DNA of 11,206 nucleotides, taken from assembly GCA_947305445.1 (NCBI GenBank), contig CAMZDU010000012.1, positions 1 through 11,206 of the forward strand, in the 5' to 3' direction. This DNA is from an uncultured Selenomonadales bacterium (lineage in GTDB: Bacteria > Bacillota > Negativicutes > Selenomonadales > Selenomonadaceae). The translations under genes and the position numbers were made by a program. The number at the start of each line of letters is the position of its first letter. Position 1 is the stretch's first letter. The notes under the pieces were generated by a model. The model made no database searches. It worked only from the letters and a program-made list of their open reading frames with translations, and was not told where the DNA came from. Positions 1 to 6,829 of this stretch are shown piece after piece.

Positions 1-270
1 GTCGCCAACGCCAATCCCGCTCAAAAAAGCGACGGCTTGACGATTCAGGCTCGTTTCAACAACGAATGCTGGACGCTCGTAACCGTTGACGGCGCGGTCG
101 TTCAAGAGGGCATAATCGACGCCGGTCAAACGCTCTCTTGGGAAGGCAAGGACAATATAACTTTTCGTTTCGGAAACGCCGGCGCGGTTGAACTGTTCCA
201 AGACGGCAAAAGTTTGGGCGTACCCGGCGCGACCGGAGAAATCATCGACAAAACTTTCACACGCAAATAA
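1..270 (+). CDS. RodZ-like protein, C-terminal DUF4115 domain (5' end missing)
   Basis: The open frame enters from the left edge in frame 1 and stops at 268-270, giving the last 89 residues of a longer protein; no start codon is needed inside the window. The stretch from about residue 18 to the end has the pattern of the RodZ C-terminal beta domain (DUF4115): a Cys-Trp followed by V-x-V-D-G, then an A-G-Q-T turn, a G-N-A-G motif, and a closing F-Q-D-G-K-S-L-G strand before a final T-F. In known RodZ proteins this domain sits outside the membrane, while an N-terminal helix-turn-helix contacts MreB and helps maintain rod shape. Those parts lie upstream and cannot be seen here, so the full domain order is inferred. 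A hairpin terminator follows 23 bases after the stop, so this is probably the last gene of its transcript. Confidence 0.8.
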   Translation, partial: VANANPAQKSDGLTIQARFNNECWTLVTVDGAVVQEGIIDAGQTLSWEGKDNITFRFGNAGAVELFQDGKSLGVPGATGEIIDKTFTRK

Positions 271-293
271 ATCATCTCGTGCAGAAATTATCG

Positions 294-326
294 GGGGGCA
301 CCAAATGCGGCGTCTCCAATTTTTTT
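294..326 (+). terminator. Intrinsic terminator after the RodZ-like gene
   Basis: GGGGGCACC at 294-302 pairs with GGCGTCTCC at 309-317 (two G-T wobbles and one mismatch) around a six-base loop. A run of seven T follows at 320-326. It lies between the RodZ-like stop and nth, which suggests that nth is transcribed separately, although no convincing nth promoter is visible in the short gap. Confidence 0.6.
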
Positions 327-360
327 GTAAACACGACGAATAATTTGCAACGCTTTTGAT

Positions 361-365
361 GGGAG
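361..365 (+). promoter_or_regulatory. Ribosome binding site deciding the nth start
   Basis: GGGAG lies five bases before ATG 371. The two in-frame starts further upstream (TTG 356 and ATG 359) have no Shine-Dalgarno sequence, so 371 is preferred. Confidence 0.65.
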
Positions 366-370
366 TTACC

Positions 371-1003
371 ATGGACGAAAAAATTTTACTCGACGAACTC
401 AAAATTTTGGAGGAGACTTATCGCGGCGCGGTGCCTCAGCTGAAATTCAACTCGACTTTTGAATTGCTGGTCGCCGTGATTTTGTCCGCGCAGTGCACCG
501 ACAAACGCGTCAATCAAGTCACGCAAGTGCTCTTTCCGCTGGCAAACACGCCCGAAAAAATTTTGTCACTCGGACAAGCGCGGCTGGAGGAAATTATTCG
601 ACCGTGCGGCTATTTCCGAGCCAAAGCCAAACACATTCTCGAAACGTCGAAAATTTTGCTGGAGAGTTACAGCGGCGAAGTGCCTCACGACTTCGACGAG
701 CTGTTAAAGTTGCCCGGCGTCGGACGCAAGACTGCAAACGTCGTTACAAGTGTCGCCTTCAAGAAGCCGGCAATTGCAGTCGACACGCACGTCTTCCGAC
801 TGGCCAATCGCATGAAACTGGCCGAAGGCAAGACGCCGTTGGAAGTCGAATGCGGTCTGCAGAAAATTATTCCCCGCGACAAATGGGCTGACGCTCATCA
901 CTGGTTGATTTGGCACGGCCGAGAAGTTTGTCGGGCGCGCAACCCGAAATGCTCCGACTGTCCGCTGTCGAAAATTTGTCCGTCCTCAACTGATACTCAT
1001 TGA
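371..1003 (+). CDS. nth: Endonuclease III, base-excision repair DNA glycosylase/AP lyase
   Basis: This 210-residue protein is a full-length endonuclease III, which removes oxidised pyrimidines from DNA and nicks the resulting abasic site. With the start at 371, the key residues fall at the numbers known from E. coli Nth. The helix-hairpin-helix motif LPGVGRKTANVV carries the catalytic lysine K120. The catalytic aspartate is D138, in AVDTHVF. The C-terminal 4Fe-4S cluster ligands are C187, C194, C197 and C203 with the usual C-x6-C-x2-C-x5-C spacing. Nothing is missing, so the enzyme should be active. It lies downstream of the RodZ-like gene and converges on the purine permease gene, with a bidirectional terminator right after the stop. 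MutY is excluded by the length and by the lack of a C-terminal MutT-like domain. Confidence 0.96.
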   Translation: MDEKILLDELKILEETYRGAVPQLKFNSTFELLVAVILSAQCTDKRVNQVTQVLFPLANTPEKILSLGQARLEEIIRPCGYFRAKAKHILETSKILLESYSGEVPHDFDELLKLPGVGRKTANVVTSVAFKKPAIAVDTHVFRLANRMKLAEGKTPLEVECGLQKIIPRDKWADAHHWLIWHGREVCRARNPKCSDCPLSKICPSSTDTH

Positions 1004-1043
1004 AAAAAAACTCCCGCAATTCGTTGCGGGAGAAATTTTTTTT
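1003..1043. terminator. Bidirectional terminator between nth and the permease gene
   Basis: A perfect nine-base stem, CTCCCGCAA (1011-1019) with TTGCGGGAG (1024-1032), closes a TTCG loop. A run of A lies to the left and a run of T to the right (1036-1043), so the hairpin can end transcription from nth (plus) and from the permease gene (minus), whose stop codon begins only eight bases away. Confidence 0.9.
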
Positions 1044-1048
1044 GCGGC

Positions 1049-2335
1049 TCATGAAAACGCAAGCTCGCCCGCAAATAAAATCGACAACACGTACAGCAAT
1101 GGCGGCACCTGCGAGCGTTGACCGTTAATCGTTTTCAATATCGCGTATAAGATTATTCCAACGCCGACGCCGTTGGAAATGTTGTAAGTCAGCGGCATTA
1201 AAAGCATTGTAAAAAACGCTGGGAACGATTCTGTACTGTCCGACCAATTAATTTCGCGCACGCCCTCTATCATAAATGCTCCAGTCAAAATCAGCGCGGG
1301 CGCGGAGATTGCCGGCATGAGAGAAATTGAGCGGGCGAGCGGCTCGAAAAAAATCAGTAGCAGAAACAAAATCGCCGTTACCACCGACGTAAAACCCGTC
1401 CGCCCGCCGACTGCGACTCCCGTTCCCGATTCGACGAATGCCGACGTCGGACCCGTGCCGCAAAACGCGCCGATAAAACTTCCAATCGAATCCGCGAGCA
1501 ATGCGCTTTTCAAGTTCGGAAAATGATTGCCTTTAATCAAGCCGGCTTGTCGACCGACCCCCAACATCGTAGCCGTCGTGTCGAACAGCGTCACCAAGAG
1601 CAACACGAAGATTATTTCGGAGAGCGCGGACACGTTTGCAAAACTCAGCTTTAAAAATGTTTGGTCGAAGCCGTGCGGCGCGGCGAAAAAATTTTCCGGC
1701 AAATGCCAATGCCCCAACGCCAATGCGCTCACCGCCGTAAAAATCATGCCCAAGAAAATCGAACCCTTGACGCGCAAAACCATGAGTATCATCGTCACGA
1801 GCAATCCTATCAGCGTCATGTACGCCGTCGGCTCGGAAAAATTGCCCGCCGCGACAGACGTTGCCTCCGATGTGACAATCAGCCCGCTGTTGCGCAAACC
1901 GATGAAGCTAACGAACATTCCGATACCCACGCCCATTGACAGCTTGAGCGGCTGGGGAATTGAGTTTATAAACAGCTCGCGAAATTTTGTGACGGTCAGC
2001 AAGATAAAAATTCCCGAAGAGATTGCCGCCGCGCCGAGAGCCTCATACCACGCCACGCCCTGTGTCAAAATCACCGTGTAGACCAGCCACGCGTTGATGC
2101 CCAGTCCCGGCGCAATCGCTATCGGATAATTCGCCGCCACGCCCATTATCAGTGTGGCCGTCGCCGTTGCAATTATCGTTGCAAAATACACGCCGCCGAA
2201 GTCCATGCCGCCCGCGCTGAAAATTGTCGGATTGACGATAACTATGTAAAGTATTGACAGGAAAGTTGTTATCCCCGCAATGATTTCCGTGCGCAGATTC
2301 GTGCCGCGTGCTTTGAACTCAAAAAATTTTTCCAT
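1049..2335 (-). CDS. AzgA/PbuG-type purine (adenine, guanine, hypoxanthine) permease
   Basis: A 428-residue, very hydrophobic membrane protein with about a dozen transmembrane segments, the usual size for the AzgA branch of the nucleobase transporters. Family signatures are present in order: an N-terminal region rich in G-I-T-T-F-L-S-I-L-Y followed by V-N-P, the motif A-P-G-L-G-I-N-A at residues 75-82, L-F-D-T-T-A-T-M-L-G-V at 250-260, and the G-T-G-P-T-S-A-F-V-E-S signature starting at 293 with G-G-R-T-G at 310-314. Relatives import adenine, guanine or hypoxanthine by proton symport; which base this one takes cannot be read from the sequence. The start is ATG 2335 with only a weak GAGAT site upstream. 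The gene lies 55 bases after ilvE on the same strand and may be read through from it. No purine riboswitch fits in that gap. Confidence 0.9.
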   Translation of the reverse strand: MEKFFEFKARGTNLRTEIIAGITTFLSILYIVIVNPTIFSAGGMDFGGVYFATIIATATATLIMGVAANYPIAIAPGLGINAWLVYTVILTQGVAWYEALGAAAISSGIFILLTVTKFRELFINSIPQPLKLSMGVGIGMFVSFIGLRNSGLIVTSEATSVAAGNFSEPTAYMTLIGLLVTMILMVLRVKGSIFLGMIFTAVSALALGHWHLPENFFAAPHGFDQTFLKLSFANVSALSEIIFVLLLVTLFDTTATMLGVGRQAGLIKGNHFPNLKSALLADSIGSFIGAFCGTGPTSAFVESGTGVAVGGRTGFTSVVTAILFLLLIFFEPLARSISLMPAISAPALILTGAFMIEGVREINWSDSTESFPAFFTMLLMPLTYNISNGVGVGIILYAILKTINGQRSQVPPLLYVLSILFAGELAFS

Positions 2336-2390
2336 GTCAAATCATCTCGCAAAAAAAAATTACCCAGGGGTTTTTGCTTGCAGAAGTTTA

Positions 2391-3467
2391 TCAGTACTGA
2401 CCGGCAACTTCGACAAAGCCAAAAGTGTCTTCAACTTCGCCGACGTGCAGGCCTTCGATAAAGTCATACATTTTTTGCGCGAAGGCACCGATTTTGCCGT
2501 CGCCGATGACGTAATCCTGCTCCTTGTAGCGCAGGACACCGACCGGAGAAATTACAGCCGCCGTGCCGGAGCCGAAGACTTCTTCCAAGCGGCCGTCCTC
2601 GTGTGCGGCAATGATCTCGTCGATTGAAATTCTGCGCTCGACAACGGGCATTCCCCACGCTTTGGCAACTTGATTGACCGTGCGGCGCGTGATGCCGTCC
2701 AAAATCGACGTCTGAATTTGCGGACTGGGCGAGACGATTTCGCCGTTGATTTTGAACAGAATATTCATCGAGCCGACTTCTTCGATATATTTGCGCTCCA
2801 CGCCGTCAAGCCAGAGCACCTGGTCGAAGCCGATTTTGTGTGCGACAAGACCCGCGTGCAGACTGGCCGCGTAATTGGCCGGAGTTTTGGCCGCGCCCAA
2901 TCCGCCGCGGACTGCGCGGACGTATTTGTCTTCGACGAGAATTTTAACGGGCGCGAAGCCGTGAGCGTAGTAAGCGGCGACGGGCGACAAAATTATAATG
3001 AACTTGTATTTCTTGCTGACGCTCACGCCCAAGACCTCATCAGTTGCGAAGACGAACGGCCTAATGTAAAGACTTTGCCCCTTTTCGGTCGGAATCCAGT
3101 CCTTGTCGATGTCGATAAGTTTCATCAAGCCCGCGTGCATAACGTCAAAAGGAATTTCGGGTATGTCTAAAATTTTCGCGGAAACGTTCAGGCGTTTAAG
3201 GTGGTCGGTTGCGCGGAAGACGACAGCTTTGTTGCCGTTACGATAAGCCTTGAGACCGTCAAAAATCGCCTGGCCATAATGAAGCGTGGCGTTGGCCGGA
3301 TCGATTGAAATTTTTTCGTGCGGAACAATGCGGGCGTCGTGCCAACCTTGCGCGGCATCGTAATCCATAACGAACATGTGGTCGGTAAAGTGCGTGCCGA
3401 ATCCGATTTTTGAAACGTCGGGCTTGGACTTGAGAGTTGTGGCCTTGACGATTTTAATTTCTGCCAT
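2391..3467 (-). CDS. ilvE: Branched-chain amino acid aminotransferase
   Basis: A 358-residue class IV, pyridoxal-phosphate-dependent aminotransferase that carries out the last step of leucine, isoleucine and valine synthesis, and the first step of their breakdown, with glutamate/2-oxoglutarate as partner. The length and the motifs A-T-L-H-Y-G-Q-A-I-F-D-G-L-K-A-Y (residues 60-75) and Y-I-R-P-F (134-138) match the longer eukaryote-like BCAT type rather than the shorter E. coli type. The PLP-binding lysine is K194 in GGLGAAKTPANYAAS. Y-I-E-E-V-G-S-M-N (227-235) and S-I-L-D-G-I-T-R-R (254-262) supply the cofactor-binding glutamate and the phosphate-binding loop. The start at 3467 follows a strong AAGGAGG site nine bases upstream. 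The P-loop/Asp23 gene ends 51 bases before it on the same strand, and the purine permease follows, so one transcript is plausible. Confidence 0.95.
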   Translation of the reverse strand: MAEIKIVKATTLKSKPDVSKIGFGTHFTDHMFVMDYDAAQGWHDARIVPHEKISIDPANATLHYGQAIFDGLKAYRNGNKAVVFRATDHLKRLNVSAKILDIPEIPFDVMHAGLMKLIDIDKDWIPTEKGQSLYIRPFVFATDEVLGVSVSKKYKFIIILSPVAAYYAHGFAPVKILVEDKYVRAVRGGLGAAKTPANYAASLHAGLVAHKIGFDQVLWLDGVERKYIEEVGSMNILFKINGEIVSPSPQIQTSILDGITRRTVNQVAKAWGMPVVERRISIDEIIAAHEDGRLEEVFGSGTAAVISPVGVLRYKEQDYVIGDGKIGAFAQKMYDFIEGLHVGEVEDTFGFVEVAGQY

Positions 3468-3518
3468 AAAAAAATTCCTCCTTAGCGAATGTTAACCGTT
3501 TATATAATTTTGTCGGTG

Positions 3519-4379
3519 TCAGAAAAATTTTCCGCGCAAGCCGGGTCGCGGCTCGATATACAGGGCGCGAACGCTTATATCGACTGCGTGGACAATCATA
3601 CCAGTGGTGAACTCGACCGCCTCGCGAATGGTGCTCTGCGTCTGCCGAATCAGCGTCGGGATATGGTTGCCGTAACTGAGCACGACTTCGCAGGAAATTG
3701 TCAGGCCGCGGTCTTCCTCCCCGCGCAACAGATGCTTAACCGTCACGTTTTTGAGCGTCTTAACGAAGTCGCGAGCGCGAATGATTTTCTCGACGATTGA
3801 GAGAATAACTTTGTCGTCGATTATGAGCTTGCCGTAGTAGCTGAAGACCGGACGCACGATTGATTTTTCGCCGAGCTTGCGTCGACGAACGTTCGATTGC
3901 TTGAAGATTGATTGCAACGGGTTGACCAGATAGCCGGAGAAGTGCGGCTTTAGTTCAATCGTCGGCACGGGGATAATGTGCTTGCCCTCTTTTAGGCGAT
4001 GAAATTGTGCGGCGGCAATTTCCGTGCGGGACGCGATGTCTTCTATGCGGATGATAAGTTGAATTGACGGCAACTTAAGCTTCTCGGTGATTTTGCGCAC
4101 CATGCTTTCCGACGTACCGATAACTAAAATTCTGTGCGGCTGAATTTTTTTGATAGCCTCGCGCACGTCGTCGGCGTGACCGGGCAGAACAAATATCGCT
4201 CGTCGAACCGCCATGATTTTGCTCTTTTCGGTTTTGGCGGATTCGCCGGCGATGATGTGTCCGTCCTTAATCAAAATTCCGTCGTCGATAATAGCGTCGG
4301 CTCCGTGTTCGCGAGCCACCTGCAACGCACGATGACTTTTGCCGGTGCCGCTCGGTCCTACCAGTGCAATCACGTCCAT
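3519..4379 (-). CDS. P-loop ATPase fused to an Asp23/Gls24-like domain
   Basis: A 286-residue protein with two parts. The N-terminus begins directly with a Walker A loop, G-P-S-G-T-G-K-S at residues 8-15. A possible acidic Walker B-like stretch is A-I-I-D-D-G (29-34), and a distinctive G-E-S-A-K-T-E-K-S (45-53) precedes A-V-R-R-A-I-F (57-63). The C-terminal part, about 180-276, has the pattern of Asp23/Gls24 (DUF322) proteins: G-K-L-I-I-D-D-K-V-I, then V-V-L-S-Y-G-N-H-I-P, Q-T-Q-S-T-I-R-E-A-V, T-G-M and a final D-I-S-V-R-A-L-Y-I. Asp23 proteins of Gram-positive bacteria are membrane-associated envelope-stress proteins, usually about 120-180 residues and without an ATPase. ATP binding is well supported; hydrolysis and the cellular role are unknown. 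The start at 4379 is chosen for its AAGGAGG site; an in-frame start 51 bases upstream lacks one. ilvE follows after 51 bases. Confidence 0.75.
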   Translation of the reverse strand: MDVIALVGPSGTGKSHRALQVAREHGADAIIDDGILIKDGHIIAGESAKTEKSKIMAVRRAIFVLPGHADDVREAIKKIQPHRILVIGTSESMVRKITEKLKLPSIQLIIRIEDIASRTEIAAAQFHRLKEGKHIIPVPTIELKPHFSGYLVNPLQSIFKQSNVRRRKLGEKSIVRPVFSYYGKLIIDDKVILSIVEKIIRARDFVKTLKNVTVKHLLRGEEDRGLTISCEVVLSYGNHIPTLIRQTQSTIREAVEFTTGMIVHAVDISVRALYIEPRPGLRGKFF

Positions 4380-4386
4380 GCGAACA

Positions 4387-4393
4387 CCTCCTT
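4387..4393 (-). promoter_or_regulatory. Ribosome binding site deciding the P-loop/Asp23 start
   Basis: AAGGAGG on the minus strand, seven bases before ATG 4379. It overlaps the coding part of the longer in-frame reading from 4430, so the shorter protein, which begins right at the ATPase strand M-D-V-I-A-L-V-G, is the likely product. Confidence 0.85.
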
Positions 4394-4401
4394 CCGAAAA
4401 T

Positions 4402-4430
4402 ATTTTGCCACAACGCCGCACGAATTGCAA
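4402..4430 (-). promoter_or_regulatory. Possible promoter of the P-loop/Asp23 gene
   Basis: On the minus strand TTGCAA (4430-4425) and CAAAAT (4407-4402) are separated by 17 bases, each matching four of six consensus positions. This is the best candidate in the gap, given that a terminator lies just upstream, but it is weak. Confidence 0.3.
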
Positions 4431-4479
4431 TTTGCAATGGGAAAAATTGTTTCGTAATCAGGCGGGCGTAGTTCACACT

Positions 4480-4531
4480 GCTACAAAATAAAAATATCCT
4501 GCATGTTTTACACGAGATAATACATGCAGGA
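4480..4531 (-). terminator. Intrinsic terminator after the GGDEF/EAL gene
   Basis: TCCTGCATGT (4497-4506) pairs perfectly with ACATGCAGGA (4522-4531) around a 15-base loop. On the minus strand the hairpin is followed by ATATTTTTATTTTG. It lies about 50 bases past the stop of the PAS/GGDEF/EAL gene and separates that operon from the P-loop/Asp23 gene. Confidence 0.65.
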
Positions 4532-4582
4532 ATATTTATAAGATTTTTTGTCGATAAGCCGTACAAAATTCGTCGGCACGAC

Positions 4583-6235
4583 TTACAAAAATTTTGCCGC
4601 GAGTTCGTCTAGTGTAATCGCTTCGGAGTAGAAGTTGCCCTGCACGTTCTTTATCGGAAATTTTTTTATCGTGTCGCGGATTGCGGTGTTTTCCACGCCC
4701 TTCAAGCAGACCTGCGTCCCCAGCTCCGAGGCCAGCTCCGACAGATGACGCACGATTTGCAAATTGCCCGGCTCTTTTATGTTTGTGATGTAATCGCGTT
4801 CGAGTTTGATGAAATTCGGCGAAAGGTCGCGCAGAAAATCAATCGACGCGACGCCGCTGCCGAAGTCGTCAATCAAGCAGAGAATGCCTTTGCGCTTGAG
4901 TGCGCGGACGATTCGCCGCAAGATGTCCGGTTCAATCAGTCGGCAACTCTGCGTCAACTCGAAGCAAAGATTTTTCGGCGGGAAGCCGACCGACGCTGAA
5001 ATTTTGTCAATCTCCTCGAACAGCAAGTCGTCGACGATTTGCGCGGGCGAAATGTTTACATTTATCATCAAGTCCGGCTTGCGTTTCAAAAGCTTGAGGC
5101 CGTCTTCCATGGCGTGGCGCAAAATCCAATAACCCAGCTCCTCAAACAGATAATCGCGCTCCAGCACCGGCACATAAGCCGACGGCGGCACATCTCCGAA
5201 TCGTTCACTTTGCCAACAGAGCAACGCCTCAATCGAAGTCAATTTCTCGGTCGCGGCGTCAAACACCGGCTGATAGCGCAGGGAAAAATTTTTGCAGTCC
5301 ATAAGAATGCAATCGCGCACTTCGTCGAGCAGTTCCAAAGAATCATGCGCGTTCATGCCGATTGCGCCGTTGTAGTTGACGAGCTTGCCGTTGTGATAAA
5401 ATTTCGAGTCGTTGTAAGCAAAACTCAAGCAAGCGTAAATAGTGCGCTCGTCGGAGGAGCCGCCGTCAAAATGAATCATGCCGCCGTTAATGGAGAGCAC
5501 TTGACGGACATTTTCCACGGGCAAACCCGCTTGAGCGGCTCGGCGAAGTTTTTCATACTTGACGGCGACTTCTTCGGGCGAAAGACTTTCGGTCAGGAAT
5601 GCGAACTTTGCGCCGTCCATGCGATAAACCGTGCCTTCCTGCCCGACAACCTCCTGCAGAAGCCAGCCCGCCTGTTGCAAAACGGAATTGCCGAAAAGAT
5701 AGCCGTGCTCATCGTTTATGGCGTTCATCTTGTTAATTCCGCACAACACGACGACGCACGACCGCTTCAGCTCGACGGCGGCCGACAGGTCGCGAAAAAA
5801 GCCGTAACGATTTCTGAGCAGCGTGACGGGATCCGTGCTTTCGGTCAAGCCTTCGTTAATCATGATGCCGCCGACAATTTCCGGCTTCCCGTCCGCGCCG
5901 TTAATTGTCGCGCCGATGTAGCGGAGCTTGGCATAGGTGCCGTCCTTTAGGCGCGTGCGATATGTCAAATCGTAACTGCACTGCTCGCCGCCGAGAAGAG
6001 CCTTCATCATGCGCGTATGGTTGAATCTGTCTTCGGGGTGTATGTAATTGCTCCAATCGATATCGCCGACGGAAATGTATTCGCCCGGCAGGCCGAACAG
6101 TTCTACTGCGGCACGGCTGTAGCGCAACAGGTTGCCTTTCACGTCGCAGACCGAAACGTAATTGCCGCGGCCGAGAATTGTAAACGCGTTAAACACATCG
6201 TCGAGCATCTTGCGCCGCTCGGAGTTTGTCGTCAT
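4583..6235 (-). CDS. PAS/GGDEF/EAL protein with both catalytic domains degenerate
   Basis: A 550-residue soluble regulator with no signal peptide or membrane segment. About residues 25-128 form a PAS_3-type sensor (H-P-E-D-R at 66-70). About 135-290 is a GGDEF domain whose signature is D-G-A-K-F (207-211), so the metal and catalytic acids are gone. About 300-550 is an EAL domain that keeps E-A-L (336-338), N394, E426, D456-D457, K477 and Q532. In it the E-L-T-E motif is E-L-T-Q (Q429), K-I-D is K-L-E (E479), and the general-base glutamate of A-E-G-V-E is lysine (K512). Active EAL enzymes hydrolyse c-di-GMP; this one is predicted not to, but may still bind it, as the LapD and FimX receptors do. 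ATG 6235 is used because AGGAG stands eight bases before it; GTG 6244 overlaps that site. It lies 40 bases after the MarR gene, in one operon. Confidence 0.88.
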   Translation of the reverse strand: MTTNSERRKMLDDVFNAFTILGRGNYVSVCDVKGNLLRYSRAAVELFGLPGEYISVGDIDWSNYIHPEDRFNHTRMMKALLGGEQCSYDLTYRTRLKDGTYAKLRYIGATINGADGKPEIVGGIMINEGLTESTDPVTLLRNRYGFFRDLSAAVELKRSCVVVLCGINKMNAINDEHGYLFGNSVLQQAGWLLQEVVGQEGTVYRMDGAKFAFLTESLSPEEVAVKYEKLRRAAQAGLPVENVRQVLSINGGMIHFDGGSSDERTIYACLSFAYNDSKFYHNGKLVNYNGAIGMNAHDSLELLDEVRDCILMDCKNFSLRYQPVFDAATEKLTSIEALLCWQSERFGDVPPSAYVPVLERDYLFEELGYWILRHAMEDGLKLLKRKPDLMINVNISPAQIVDDLLFEEIDKISASVGFPPKNLCFELTQSCRLIEPDILRRIVRALKRKGILCLIDDFGSGVASIDFLRDLSPNFIKLERDYITNIKEPGNLQIVRHLSELASELGTQVCLKGVENTAIRDTIKKFPIKNVQGNFYSEAITLDELAAKFL

Positions 6236-6243
6236 AATTTTCA

Positions 6244-6248
6244 CTCCT
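6244..6248 (-). promoter_or_regulatory. Ribosome binding site deciding the PAS/GGDEF/EAL start
   Basis: AGGAG on the minus strand, eight bases before ATG 6235. It overlaps the alternative in-frame GTG 6244, which therefore cannot use it. Confidence 0.8.
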
Positions 6249-6275
6249 GCAGAAGAAATTTTTTCATCGGTGCCG

Positions 6276-6725
6276 TCAATAAAAATCGTCGGCAGTTTCG
6301 TCCTCTATAACTTCGTAGAGCCGCTTGGAAATTTTTCCCAGCGATTGAGAAAGCAACTCCTTCTCCTTGGCATTCAAGTCGACGAAAAGTTTGTCGTAAT
6401 CAGGTCTTTGCCGCTGAAAAAATTCGCCCTTGGCCGTCAGCTCGACAATCAGCGCACGCTTGTCCGCCGACGAACGGTGCCGCGTGATATAGCCGTTGTT
6501 CTCCAATTTTTGCAACAGCTCGCCCAGTGACTGCGGCCGAATATCCAACATCAAACCAAGTTCTTTTTGGCTGATGGTTCGGTTGCGGCGCAGTGCTGAC
6601 AAAATTCGTCCCTGTCCTTGTTTAGGATCCATGCCGCTGAAATTTTTTCTGTACCATATCGTGCTATAGTTGTGCATGAGGTAATACGCCTCAAGGAACA
6701 CCTTCATAAAATTGTCGTTGCTCAT
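6276..6725 (-). CDS. MarR-family winged-helix transcriptional regulator
   Basis: A 149-residue protein, the usual MarR size. A helical N-terminal region (about 1-40) would form part of the dimer interface. The winged helix-turn-helix spans about 45-105: I-S-Q-K-E-L-G-L-M-L-D-I as the first helix, R-P-Q-S-L-G-E-L-L-Q-K-L as the recognition helix, and N-N-G-Y-I-T-R followed by S-S-A-D-K-R-A as the wing, with the D-x-R motif typical of the family. MarR dimers bind palindromes and usually repress their own genes until a ligand binds. A near-perfect inverted repeat lies on this gene's promoter, which fits autoregulation. The ligand is unknown and no conserved redox cysteine is present. The start at 6725 follows GGAGG by eight bases; the upstream TTG 6740 would overlap that site. 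The PAS/GGDEF/EAL gene follows after 40 bases and is the likely co-regulated partner. Confidence 0.92.
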   Translation of the reverse strand: MSNDNFMKVFLEAYYLMHNYSTIWYRKNFSGMDPKQGQGRILSALRRNRTISQKELGLMLDIRPQSLGELLQKLENNGYITRHRSSADKRALIVELTAKGEFFQRQRPDYDKLFVDLNAKEKELLSQSLGKISKRLYEVIEDETADDFY

Positions 6726-6733
6726 GGTCGATG

Positions 6734-6738
6734 CCTCC
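6734..6738 (-). promoter_or_regulatory. Ribosome binding site deciding the MarR start
   Basis: GGAGG on the minus strand, eight bases before ATG 6725. The longer in-frame TTG start at 6740 overlaps it and is rejected. Confidence 0.8.
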
Positions 6739-6745
6739 AAAAAAA

Positions 6746-6785
6746 TTTAAGGTACCTGTAAGCAAATGATACACGGTACCTTAAA
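6746..6785 (-). promoter_or_regulatory. Predicted MarR operator: inverted repeat with GGTACC cores
   Basis: TTTAAGGTACC at 6746-6756 is repeated in perfect inverted form as GGTACCTTAAA at 6775-6785. Inside the arms TGTA (6757-6760) mirrors TACA (6770-6773) with one extra base. Each GGTACC is itself a palindrome, so this may be two dimer sites 24 bases apart, centre to centre, rather than one. One site sits in the promoter spacer and the other over the predicted transcription start, the classic position for repression. Assignment to the adjacent MarR protein is inference. Confidence 0.75.
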
Positions 6786-6794
6786 AGCAGTCAA
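6766..6794 (-). promoter_or_regulatory. Sigma-A promoter of the MarR-PAS/GGDEF/EAL operon
   Basis: On the minus strand TTGACT (6794-6789) and TATCAT (6771-6766) are separated by exactly 17 bases, each one or two bases from consensus. Transcription would start near 6759, giving a leader of about 34 bases. The spacer contains one GGTACC operator arm. Confidence 0.85.
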
Positions 6795-6829
6795 CATGAA
6801 TTTTCAACTTCTGCCGGAAAAATTCGTCG

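Noticed and set aside
1527-2081. A 184-codon plus-strand frame inside the permease gene
   Set aside because: It is antisense to transmembrane segments with clear AzgA motifs; there is no independent support.
2341-2390. Possible terminator between ilvE and the permease gene
   Set aside because: Minus-strand ACCCCTGGGT before a T run can form only about three GC pairs with a usable loop, too weak to call.
3490-3520. TATATAA box upstream of ilvE on the minus strand
   Set aside because: No -35 element stands at an acceptable distance, so I did not call a promoter.
5039-5950. A 303-codon plus-strand frame inside the PAS/GGDEF/EAL gene
   Set aside because: The minus-strand reading has clear domain motifs throughout; the plus-strand product resembles nothing and is a shadow.
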